DNA of 10,977 nt from Conidiobolus incongruus B7586 (taxonomy: Eukaryota > Entomophthoromycota > Entomophthoromycetes > Entomophthorales > Conidiobolaceae): positions 1-10,977 of the forward strand of contig JNEM01013733.1 in NCBI GenBank assembly GCA_000697335.1, written 5' to 3'. A program made the translations under genes and the position numbers. Shown here in pieces: positions 1 to 9,028 of the stretch; positions within the stretch are counted from its first letter, which is position 1; the number at the start of each line of letters is the position of its first letter. The notes below the pieces were generated by a model, which saw nothing but the letters and a program-made list of their open reading frames with translations, was not told where the DNA came from and searched no databases.

Positions 1-755
1 ATTTAATATATATATTATTAAATAGTAAATATTAGTGTATATTGATAAAATATATTTATATATTATTAAAGATGATATATTTTAATTATAAATTTAATAT
101 TTATTAAATTCTAAATATATTAAAATATAAAATAATTTTAAATAATAATATTGATTATTTTTAAATACTAAAATACAATTTCCTTATTAAGAAATGATTT
201 GTGATTAAAACTAATTTAACCATATCAGTATCAGTTGAAAAGGTTTAAAATTACTTGATTGAGTATATATAGTTCAAGTTCAAGGTTAGATATTGATTAA
301 AGGGATAAAGACAATTAATTATAATTGATTGGTCAATTTATTTCCACTATTTTTATTGGTTAATTAACCTTAACAATCATTTAATATTCTATACTATCTT
401 ATCTATTTGGTAATCAGTATAGTTGAAATTTAAAGTTTTTTTGAATGATGTGGATTTAAATACTAGGCACAGAATTTGATCATTGGTAGTATTCATAGAA
501 AATTTATATTTCAACAAAAGTAAGAAATAAATTTATTAAATGCATTAGAAAAAGAGAAAATAGCATTTAGCAATATTTAATTTTTCAAAGTTGTTCAAAT
601 AATTTTGAGTTTTATTTAAATTATATAAAACATAATAGAATTTTAATAATTTAATAGCAAAATATTATTAAAAATGAAAACAAAATAAAATAACTAAATG
701 ATGTTATTTTCAATTTAGTAATTGTACATTAGAAAAGACAGGAAAATTTCAATAA
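1..755. other. AT-rich upstream intergenic region
   Basis: No supportable gene is seen. The stretch has no CpG dinucleotide and is stop-dense in all frames, as expected for neutral AT-rich spacer. It must contain the promoter and 5' leader of the ISWI gene that starts at about 756. The only structured element noticed is a 16-base inverted repeat at 323-338 with 6-base arms around TTGG, which places a CCAAT-type pentamer (ATTGG on this strand, 328-332). A second ATTGG lies at 355-359. Both are about 400 bases from the start codon, so a regulatory role is only a guess. Confidence 0.6.
622..630 (+). promoter_or_regulatory. possible TATA box of the ISWI gene
   Basis: TATATAAAA lies about 125 bases before the proposed start codon at 756. 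That distance would allow a leader of roughly 100 bases. TATA-like strings are common by chance in DNA this AT-rich, so support is weak. Confidence 0.2.
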
Positions 756-3700
756 ATGCTTGGAGAGGAAGATAATATAAAAAAGGTACAAATTGGTTTA
801 TTAATTTGGTTGATCATACTGTTACTGTGACGACTAAAATATGTATCACCGACAATTTAATATTAACCTTTAATTTTTTTTTGAAATGTTTAGAATTCTA
901 GTTCTTATAATGAAACCGTTAATGAATTTGAATCTGAAGTAAAATCAACTCAGAAGCGCCCGGTTGAAGACGATGCGGTTGAAGACTTGGTATCTTCCGC
1001 TTCTGAAAATAATTGTGACGAATCCGAAAACGAGTCTGAACGTTCGTTTAACCCAGACGAAAACCGTAAAAAGAAGAGAAAAATAGTGCCTTATACCCCA
1101 CAACAAATTAAACGTCAGTTGAAATTGTTAAAGTATAGCGATCTATATTTATATTTTTTGAGACCTCAAGATCACCCCGAATTACAAGTGGAGTTAGATA
1201 AGTTGAATTTGGAATTGAAAAAGGAATCCTTGAAAGGTAAAGGTCGTCACCGAGATCCCAATAGAGACGATAGTTTGAATAAACTTAATGACGATGACGA
1301 TCAAGTGGGAAGGGTGATGCATTTCGAGAAGACTCCGCCTTATATTGACCCTCAGTATAAGATGCGAGACTATCAAGTGGATGGATTGAATTGGCTCATT
1401 CGCATGTACGCGGATGGTATGAACGGGATTCTAGCTGACGAAATGGGCCTTGGCAAAACACTACAAGTTATTGCACTTTTAGGATACTTACAAACTTATG
1501 AAAACATTCAAGGCCCTCACTTAGTTATTTGTCCCAAATCCGTGTGTGTCAATTGGGCCGATGAATTTGAGAAATGGGTACCTGGTATGTTTCGCGTTGT
1601 TTTACTACAGGGTGAAAAAGATTTGAGAAAGGATTTGATTAAAAACTTAAAGAAAAACCCTTCTAATTATGACGTGATTGTATCATCCCCAGAAATGGCT
1701 GTTATCGAGCACAGTTTCCTTAGTAAAATAGATTTCGTTTATACTATTTTGGACGAAGCTCATCGTATTAAAAATCAAGAAGCTAAATTCACACGAAAAC
1801 TTAGGGACTTGAGTTTTCAGCATAGTTTATTAATTACAGGAACTCCATTGCAGAATAACTTGGATGAACTTTGGTCCCTGTTAAATTTTATTTCACGGGA
1901 TGTATTCAGCGATCATGAAGATTTTCAATATTGGGTCACCAATCAGCCTGATCAGAACAGAGCCATTGAAAAATTAAAAATGATTATCAGTCCCTTTATC
2001 CTGAGAAGAATCAAGCTTGAGGTTGAAAAATCGCTATTACCTAAAAAAGTTAGACAAATTTACACTGGGTTATCGGCTGTTCAACAGAAGTTATATAAAG
2101 ATTTATTGAGTAACGATATTCAATTGATTAACGACTATAAAAATGCCAAAAACTCAGCTAGTAGTTTATCCAATTTATTGATTCAATTACGTAAATGCGT
2201 CAACCATCCTTATATATTTCGTCATATCGAACCTCAACCCTATGTCGAAGGTGAACATCTCGTAGAATCCTGTGGTAAACTTACTGTTCTTGATCAATTA
2301 CTCAAATATTGGAAAACCAACGGCGATAGAGTGTTAATCTTTAGTCAAATGATCGGCATGTTGGACATTCTCGAAGATTATTGTGTTATGAGGGGATTTC
2401 AATATTGTCGAATAGATGGTTCTACTGAACATGAAGAGCGTGTTGAGCAAATTACATCCTATAATAAACCCAATAGTGAAAAGTTCATATTTTTACTATC
2501 TACTAAGGCAGCGGGTCAAGGCATAAACTTAGCTACCGCCAATATAGTGGTGATTTACGACTTAGATTGGAATCCTCAGGTCGACCTTCAAGCTATGGAT
2601 CGCTCCCATCGTATTGGGCAAACTAAACAGGTGTACGTATATCAGTTGATTACTGAAAATTCAATTGAAGAAAAGGTTCTCGAAAAAGCTTCCAAAAAAT
2701 TAAAATTGGACCAATTGGTCATTCAAAAGAAGGCTGTGAATCCTACCGCTTCAACTAAACTCAATGCCCACGAAATGTTAACTACGGTTCGTCACGGTGC
2801 TAAAGAGATTTTAGAAGGCGAAGGCAAAAGTACGATTAAAAACGAAACCATTCAAGAAATTTTAGCGAAGAGTGAAGCTCGTAGTCAGAAATTCCAACAA
2901 GAGATGGACTCCATCGGATATAACGAATTAGTCACATTAAGTGATTCGAAAAGTATCAATTTCAACGATGAAAGAAACAAACACCAAGTCACGCAACAGA
3001 GTCACGAATTTTATTTCCTAGCACCCGACTCCCGTCAACGCAATCGACGAGAAGTAAATTATAGTGAATTGCCCAAACCCAAAGCGCCTCCAGTCAACTA
3101 TGCTAAGTTGGAATTCCGATTCTATCCAAAAGAATTACATACTTACTACCAGAGGGAAAATGATTACTACCTCAAATGTTATCCCGATTTAATCCCATCT
3201 CAATACTCACCAGGAACCCCAGAAAGAACTAGAATTATGCAATCACGTCCCCTAACCGCTGAGGAAGAAGCCGCTAAACAAAAATTAATTGATAAAGGTT
3301 TCAATAATTGGAGTCGTAGGGAATATCAATTAATTATCAAAACTTTGCAAGATCCTTTATTGTAAGTTGTTAATTTTGTTGGATGAATCATTTTATTAAC
3401 TCTCTTTTAGCTATGACTTCGAGTATTTATTTAACAAATTTAAAGATTCTAAAGGGAATATGACTAAAACGAAAAAAGAGATTCATGATTATACGATTTA
3501 TTTAATGGAAAATTGTAATAAATTATCAGGTAATATGGATTTGATATTATATTAAATATTTAATATTAATATATAATTAAGATTTTGAGCATGTTAAATC
3601 ACTCTTCAAAGCATGGATCAATCGTAATAATCAAATCAGGGGATATGACTTAATTTTGGAAAAATTGGCAAAAGAATATAGCAGACCCAACTTTACCAAT

Positions 3701-4993
3701 CCTTTTGAATCTGTGTCCAAATCTAATCAATCATCTAAATTCTCACCTGATCAAAAGCTGTCACTCTGTTTAATTGCTCATGACATTGGCCTCAAAAACC
3801 CAGATCTGTATTCCAAACTTCAGCTCACGCTTCTCGAGCACCCTGATTTTATCGGTTGCTGGGGCATCTGTACCCTCGATGCCGATCTTTTACGAAAGAA
3901 TTTATTCCACTTCATCAATCAGCTCTCTCAACTTGATAAATACAGTGAGAAACGTAATGTTGATAGTGTACAGGCTAATGATTCAAATTATAAGGTTCCT
4001 ATATCTCATAATCCATTAAATGCTCAAGCCCCAGTCACTCTAATTTCCAACATTGCGCTAAATCCTCAAACTACAAGCACTTCAATTGCCAAAAGTCAGC
4101 CTAATTCTACAAACAAATTCAGTTTGCTTCCCATTGATAAATTTACAATTTCGAGACAACCAACTCAAGGTACATCGAGACTTAGTTCAAACTCAAATAC
4201 CAGTTCAGCATCCACCATCACTCAGAGTCCTTCCCATCCTTCTCCCACTTTTCAACAGAGAAATATTCAACCACATATTTCATCAGTTCCCAATCATTTT
4301 AGACCCTCAGCTCATGTGATGCAAAGTCATATTGCAATAAATTCGAGGCAATCTCAGTCGGTTGACCACAACGTTGATCAACAAAGATTACAAATGGAGC
4401 AATCAATTCGATCTCACCAAATGGCCCAATTTAATCAGTTAGCTTATCTTAACAGAGTATATGCTCATTCACCTTACCCTCAACAAACTCGTCCTAATAT
4501 ATCTAAGACTAATCAACCCAATCCTCAGAACCAAGCCAACCCATCTCATTTTTGGTCAGCACCATTAGCTCACCCCGCTGATCAAACAGCTCAATATCAT
4601 TTAGCTCCAATTCAACCCAATCCTCAACAGGCAGTAACATATGGGAACGGTTCGCAAATGAGACATGCAATGATCAATCCGAATTTCACACACATGGCCA
4701 ATCAACCTCATAACCTAACAATTCCCCCAACGCCTCCCCACCAGCAAAATTCTCAGGCCAACTATCACTTCACTAACTCGCAACACTACGCCGCGTATTC
4801 CCATGTCCCAACTGATATGCAAGACTATCACAAAGCACTTCTGACACAACATTACCAAAATCATATTCAACAACGCACTAACTTATCATCACCGCATTCC
4901 TCGCGAAATCAATCACCTCAAATTCAGTCTCCTAATTTGCAAACTGGATTTCAACATCACCCCAACGGGGAGCAGCCACCACAACAGCATTAA
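756..4993 (+). CDS. ISWI: ISWI-family chromatin-remodelling ATPase, four exons, with long Q/N/P-rich C-terminal tail
   Basis: Exons 756-785, 894-3361, 3411-3529 and 3582-4993 give 1342 residues in one frame. ISWI enzymes use ATP to slide and space nucleosomes. Seen in order: acidic N-terminus; AutoN-like basic RHR (128-130) before an acidic stretch; Walker A DEMGLGKT (192-199); DEAH (297-300); TGTPLQNN (from 325); lobe 2 ending in the arginine-finger motif RSHRIGQ (580-586); a bracing/NegC-like segment; HAND; SANT from GFNNW (812); linker helix; SLIDE (about 925-990). The tail, about 1000-1342, is rich in Q, N, P, S and H and is absent from textbook ISWI proteins. The HAND region looks short: the YFREAL-type helix after the NY motif is missing. 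Motif V reads STKAAGQGINL where the family has STRAGGLGINL. SANT and SLIDE become contiguous only after splicing, which is strong evidence for one gene. The 10-residue first exon is the least certain part. Confidence 0.93.
786..893 (+). other. intron 1 of the ISWI gene (108 nt, phase 0)
   Basis: The open frame of the main exon has no ATG between the in-frame TAG at 891-893 and the ATPase domain, so a spliced start is needed. The ATG at 756 opens ten codons ending AAG, followed by GTACAA. The acceptor TTTAG at 889-893 restores the long frame in phase 0. Just before it are a branch-point-like ATTAAC and a T-rich tract. Unspliced, the ATG frame meets TGA after 25 codons. The donor is not a strong consensus, and a different upstream exon is possible. 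Confidence 0.55.
3362..3410 (+). other. intron 2 of the ISWI gene (49 nt, phase 2)
   Basis: The donor is a perfect GTAAGT. The 3' end has TATTAAC followed by a CT-rich tract and TTTTAG, the same branch-point-like ATTAAC as in intron 1. Removal rebuilds a Phe codon and continues the SANT domain without a break. Retention gives an immediate in-frame TAA at 3363. Confidence 0.92.
3530..3581 (+). other. intron 3 of the ISWI gene (52 nt, phase 1)
   Basis: The donor is GTAATA and the acceptor ends in TTAAG, without a pyrimidine tract, so it is weaker than intron 2. Splicing rebuilds an Asp codon and joins the SANT helix ending ENCNKLS to the linker helix leading into SLIDE, matching the domain order of ISWI. 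The next AG (3588-3589) would break the frame, which supports this acceptor. Confidence 0.85.
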
Positions 4994-6540
4994 TTGATAA
5001 AAATTATTTCTTAATAATCAGATAAATAGCTCCACTATATATAATATTTTGTTATTGTCAAAATCATAATAAATTAATTAAAAAATATTTATTCAAATTA
5101 ATTTAACATATTTAATTCTTAATTTTACCTTATTAATTCAATATTTCAACCATTATAAATTTAATTTAATGTTTTATTCAGGATCATGATTGTCAAACAA
5201 TGAATTTTTGAATTTCTTCATCTATTAAAATTTATATTTTTTTAAATAGTTGTCTAATAATTTTCTGTAATTTCAATATTAAAAATTTTAAAATAGATTA
5301 TTAGTACATATAATTTTCAAATTTTGTCATGTTTAATTAAATTTTAACTAATAATTTATCAAATTTATTAATATAATGACTCAATTATTATTTTGTATTT
5401 TAAATAATATGAATTTTTTTGCAATTGAAAAATACACTTTTTAATAAATAACAGATAAAAATTAATATATAATATAAGATTAATTCTTTATTATTATAAA
5501 TAATTTTTTACTATTCTTACAACAAATATTTAGCATTTGAAAAATAATTTATTTAATTATTGAAATTTGATATTTCATAAACTAATTAAATTTATCTATA
5601 AATTTTTTTTCTTTAAAGCTAATTTTTTAACTGCTTAAAATATTTTATAACTTATTTTGATATTTCAATTGTAAAATTAGATTATCAATGGATATGAGTT
5701 TGTGATTAATTCAAATAGTTATTTTATTAAGCATAGCAATTATCAGCTTAATTAATTATTTATTAGGTTGCTAATTTAATATAGCATTATAATATGGATA
5801 TATTGGCTAGATATTTATTTATTACTTTTTATACCAATAAACAAGGCTTAGCCTATAAAAAAACCTTAATTTATTATTATTAAAGTTTTAAGCATTATTA
5901 AGTTATTTATTAAGTATTAATCAGAAAGTAAATAATAATAAATTTAGCTTCCTCTATATTTATTAAGAAAAAGAGTCAATTATCTAGAGAAAGAATTTAG
6001 ATATTTATTTAAAGAAATTTATAAAAAATATTGATTTAATTTTATTTAATATCTTAATTTATATTTTAATAAAAAATTATATAAGTAGTTTTATAATTTG
6101 TTAATTATAATAATTCATTATAAAAGCCTTAGTTTTTGATTATATTTTAATAAGTTATATTTAATAATAATTACTTTAATTTTTTTAAACTTTAGTTAAA
6201 AAATAAATTAATCATTTATATACTTATTAATAAATATAAATTTAAATTTTAATATACATATAATACTTATATAACTAATGTTAAATTATTTTGATAATTT
6301 TTAACTAAATTAAAAAGATATCATTTAATATATTTTTTTATTTTATTAATCATTAAAAGAGTCATAATTAAATATTAAGTTTTTAAATTATAATAGATTT
6401 TAAATAATTTCTTTTTTAATTTAAAAAGTCATTTATTTGATGATAGATAGTTGATTTAAATAATAATTATTATTAAAAACTATTTTTAAATTTTAAATAA
6501 TTTAGATAATTTATAGTTGAGTTTTATTAATATTATAATA
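4994..6540. other. AT-rich, CpG-free intergenic region
   Basis: No intact gene is visible. The AATAAA at 5068-5073, 75 bases after the ISWI stop codon, could be its polyadenylation signal, but this hexamer is frequent by chance here. Between about 5794 and 6260 the plus strand holds a stop-rich frame whose amino-acid pattern recalls a Tc1-type transposase N-terminus (see findings). The rest is low-complexity A/T sequence. Confidence 0.6.
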
Positions 6541-6765
6541 GAATCAAAGAAATGGGAAATTTTTTAATTTCAGATTTTTCAAACATATTATTAGTTTCAA
6601 ATAAAAAAATATATACAAAACAAATAAGGAAATAAATAGTTTTAAATTATATATATATATATAATAATTTTTTTAATTAAAAAATTAAGTTTTTAAAATT
6701 AGTTATTTAATTTAATTATGCTTAAACCAAATAGTGACTATTAAAAGTTTTTTATTTTAGTATCA
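6541..6765 (+). repeat. left inverted terminal repeat of the mariner-like element
   Basis: This arm matches the reverse complement of about 7841-8072. The best core, 6585-6660, differs from its partner at about three positions and shares a distinctive ATATATACAAAACAAATA block and an AT tract. Matching continues inward, more loosely, through ATTAAAAAATTAA, TATTTAATTTAAT and AAAAGTTTTTTATT (6743-6756), with spacing largely preserved. The outer 40 bases are more diverged. The arm overlaps the first codons of the transposase frame. Confidence 0.85.
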
Positions 6766-7755
6766 ATAATACTTAACCATAAACCCTCTAAAATCATTTA
6801 AAATTTACAAGCAGCTTTTAGTAATAAAGTATTATTTAAATTAACAATTTATTGCTAGGTAAATTATTTTAAGGTTAAAAAAGAAACTACCAAAAACTTA
6901 TTAAAATCTAGAAGACTAATTTTAACTATCACTTTTCTAATTATTAATAGAGTAAATAAACATATTAAAAAACACCTTTTTATTTTATTTAAATAAATAT
7001 CAAAACACTTTAATATTAATTACATAAGTATTTTATATATATTAAAGTTTAAATTAAAATTAATTAATAAAAATGTAAAATAGGTATTTTATAATTTAAC
7101 TAAAGCTTAAAAAAAACTAGAGTAGCTATTGTTAAACAAAACTTACTAAGGTATAGCTAGAAACTAAAGCTTTTATAATAAATTATTACAATTGATAAAT
7201 CTTAGATTCTTTTGTATAATCCTTTATTAAAACATAAATCAAAGTGTTAAATTAAGCTTAATCAACCCTCTCTACAAATTCCTTTAAATAAACATTTTAT
7301 TAATAAGCAAATGTTAATTGTTGTAATAAATTATAATAGCATATGCTACTCTTATTTAGTTTCTAAAGGAAAATCAATTAATAGTAAACTTTATATTTCT
7401 TTTTTAAATAAAACTATTTTTAATTAGTATTCTTAATATAATTTAAGAAAACCTATTATTTTGCATGATAATTATAAAATATATAAATCTAAAGTTGTAA
7501 AAAACTTTTTAATTAAAAATAACTGGAAAAAACTACCATATCTAGTATATTCTTTAGATTATAACCTATGTGATTATAATTGTTTTAGGCAATTAAAAAA
7601 CTAGCTTATAGGAAAGAAAATTTCTATAGGAAAATTTAATTGGTTTATGAAATATCAAATTTCAGTCTTTAATAAAAAAACTGTTTTTTAAATATTAGAT
7701 TTTCACCAAAAGTATAGCAAAAAGTTATTAGAAATAAAAGAAATTAATAATTTTA
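6718..7755 (+). pseudogene. mariner-type transposase pseudogene
   Basis: Read on the plus strand, this keeps the full order of a mariner transposase. There is an N-terminal helix-turn-helix region (NLQAAF at about 6802, a Tyr-Cys-stop-Val pattern where families have Y-R-W-V, then RVNK and KHFNINYISILYILK), a TRVAIVKQNL helix (7116-7145), TIDKS carrying the first Asp (7194), HDN (Asp 7467), and the third Asp (7572) in SLDYNLCDY. Thirty-four residues lie between the second and third Asp, the mariner D34D signature. About 14 in-frame stops are present, and the frame shifts once in the A-run near 7110. Several stops sit where the family has Trp or probably Gln, as expected from G-to-A and C-to-T change. 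The host reads none of these codons as sense in its ISWI gene, so the copy is dead. Confidence 0.85.
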
Positions 7756-7840
7756 TAATATATATTTATTCTTACTTTTTATATATTAAAATGTTTATTT
7801 TTTTCAATCACAAATAATTCCCATTACTTAAATTACAAAG

Positions 7841-8072
7841 TAATATTAGAATAAAAAACTTTTGAATTAAATTACTTAGTTTAAATATTATTAAATTAAA
7901 TAATAGATTTAAAAATATTAATTTTTTAATCAAAAAAGGTATTAAATATATATATATATATATAATTTAAAACTATTTATTTTCCTATTTGTTTTGTATA
8001 TATTTTTTTATTTAAAACTAATAATATATTTAAAAAATAAAAATTATATTTCTTATTCTTTCAACTCCAAGG
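7841..8072 (-). repeat. right inverted terminal repeat of the mariner-like element
   Basis: Reverse-complement partner of the left arm. The block TATTTGTTTTGTATATAT (7986-8003) mirrors the left-arm block, and the AT tract at about 7946-7963 is a few units longer than on the left. The innermost matching block is AATAAAAAACTTTT at about 7850-7863. The outer end reads GAGTTGAAAG on the minus strand, against GAATCAAAG at the left end. Confidence 0.85.
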
Positions 8073-8514
8073 TAATATTTATAGTTAATTACCAAATACA
8101 TTTATATATTAAATAAAATAATGAATAATATGATGGTTATTATTGATATAAAAAATCATTTATTATCAAATTTATTATAATATATAATATCATTTTGATA
8201 CAATATTAAATATTATATTGAATTAATTTAAAAAATATTATAAAAAATCAAATAATAAATCAAAGAAATTTAAAAAGTGTGTTGTTAAATATCATGTTAA
8301 CTCTACCTGTTAAAATATATTAATTTAAAAAAGCTTTTAAATGTTTGATATATATTCATTAAAAAATTTAAAATGAAAAAAACATAAAAACATTTTTATT
8401 AGAATAAACTTTATTGTTCTATATTTTGTATTATATTGTTAACAGTAATACTGAACCTCAAACGAATCTAAATATTCTGAAATATTTGATATTTTATAGA
8501 AAATTTTATATGCA
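8073..8514. other. AT-rich spacer downstream of the CAP gene
   Basis: No gene is seen on either strand apart from an open frame that is the complement of the CAP gene. A minus-strand AATAAA (TTTATT at 8410-8415) lies about 100 bases past the CAP stop codon and may be its polyadenylation signal. Chance occurrence is likely in this base composition. Confidence 0.5.
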
Positions 8515-8970
8515 CTATGCAGCAAAAACAGCAGCCCAAAACCCCTCTGCCTTACCAAAACCAACATTTGTAAATGATTTATTCGTTATATGTGCACGTC
8601 TGGAAGGGGATTTTGACCAAAAAGTAGCTACCGCTTCTTCTCCTGATTCATTCCAAGTAATAATCTGACCCACAGCTGTTGCCTTATATCCAAACCTTTC
8701 AACCCGTTCTTTGACACTACTTCCATCTGATCCAGTATGCGTTAATTTATCCATACTAAGCATATCTTCGGCATGATGTTGAGCTGCCGATGTCAATTTT
8801 GGATCAATAGTGAGAGGTGGGATACCTGTTATATCTCTTATACGATTGAATAAACTAAGCATCATTTCAGCATCAAGATCACCTTCCTCTCTTATTAACT
8901 GAATTTTATTATTTGTCACTACAAATGCTATTGCAGCACTACATAATATAAAAAATCTAGCAATCTTCAT
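8515..8970 (-). CDS. small secreted CAP/SCP-domain protein
   Basis: A single-exon frame of 151 residues from the ATG at 8970, or 163 from an in-frame ATG at 9006. The shorter start is preferred because it opens a classical signal peptide (MKIARFFILCSAAIAFVV). A TATA-like string at 9029-9036 would also put transcription start close to 9006. The rest is a compact CAP domain of the bacterial/lower-fungal style: IPPLTIDPKLTSAAQHHAEDM, HTGSDGSSVKERVERFGYKA, VGQIITW, SKSPSRRAHI, FTNVGFG, FWAAVF. Family members usually have VGENIA and SPGHRANIL, so here Glu becomes Gln and the SPGHR histidine becomes Arg. There are no disulphide-rich extensions. CAP proteins are mostly exported, with roles in sterol/lipid binding, defence or virulence; the substrate cannot be read from sequence. 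The gene has clear CpG and GC content, unlike its surroundings. Confidence 0.85.
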   Translation of the reverse strand: MKIARFFILCSAAIAFVVTNNKIQLIREEGDLDAEMMLSLFNRIRDITGIPPLTIDPKLTSAAQHHAEDMLSMDKLTHTGSDGSSVKERVERFGYKATAVGQIITWNESGEEAVATFWSKSPSRRAHITNKSFTNVGFGKAEGFWAAVFAA

Positions 8971-9028
8971 TTGGAATAGGTTTTGAATTATATTAATGAG
9001 AACCATTTCATTTAGGATTTAAGTACAA

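Larger units (their letters stand above)
6541..8072 (+). mobile_element. decayed D34D mariner-like DNA transposon with long inverted terminal repeats
   Basis: A stretch of about 1.53 kb is bounded by inverted copies of the same sequence and encloses a transposase relic on the plus strand with the mariner D-D(34)D spacing. Each end abuts a TA dinucleotide (6539-6540 and 8073-8074), as expected for Tc1/mariner target duplication. TA is so frequent here that this is weak support, and the outermost 10 or so bases are uncertain because the two ends differ there. The element contains no CpG. It is inactive: the transposase has many stops and a frame change. It is longer than the usual 1.3 kb mariner because of its arms. 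Confidence 0.85.

Noticed and set aside
1194-1376. Minus-strand 60-codon open frame
   Set aside because: It is complementary to the conserved N-terminal/AutoN region of ISWI and has no recognisable protein features.
3774-4319. Plus-strand open frames of 81 and 77 codons
   Set aside because: They are shifted-frame shadows of the last ISWI exon.
987-4993. Two separate genes, 987-3365 and 3656-4993, each starting at TTG
   Set aside because: The first frame stops right inside a perfect GTAAGT donor in mid-SANT. The second begins in the linker before SLIDE. Two short introns and the 3411-3529 exon join them in frame into one ISWI protein.
5068-5073. AATAAA as a firm polyadenylation signal
   Set aside because: The position is suitable, but the hexamer occurs often by chance in DNA of this composition, so it is mentioned but not called as a feature.
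5838-5858. Small hairpin AGGCTTAGCCT as an RNA gene or terminator
   Set aside because: It has four-base arms with a three-base loop and no supporting structure; chance is sufficient.
6718-7755. Reassigned TAA/TAG codons (as in ciliates) making the transposase intact
   Set aside because: The Gln-rich ISWI gene uses only CAA/CAG and ends at TAA, so the standard code applies, and the frame also shifts once near 7110.
4994-8460. Classical fungal RIP (CpA to TpA) as the cause of decay
   Set aside because: CpA remains reasonably common in the element while CpG is absent, so CpG-directed decay or general A/T drift fits better.
8414-8668. Plus-strand 84-codon open frame
   Set aside because: Its second half is the complement of the CAP coding sequence, and the first half is A/T spacer.
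8971-9006. Upstream ATG at 9006 as the CAP start
   Set aside because: The extra 12 residues would bury the classical signal peptide, and the TATA-like string would place transcription start at about this ATG. It is kept only as an alternative.
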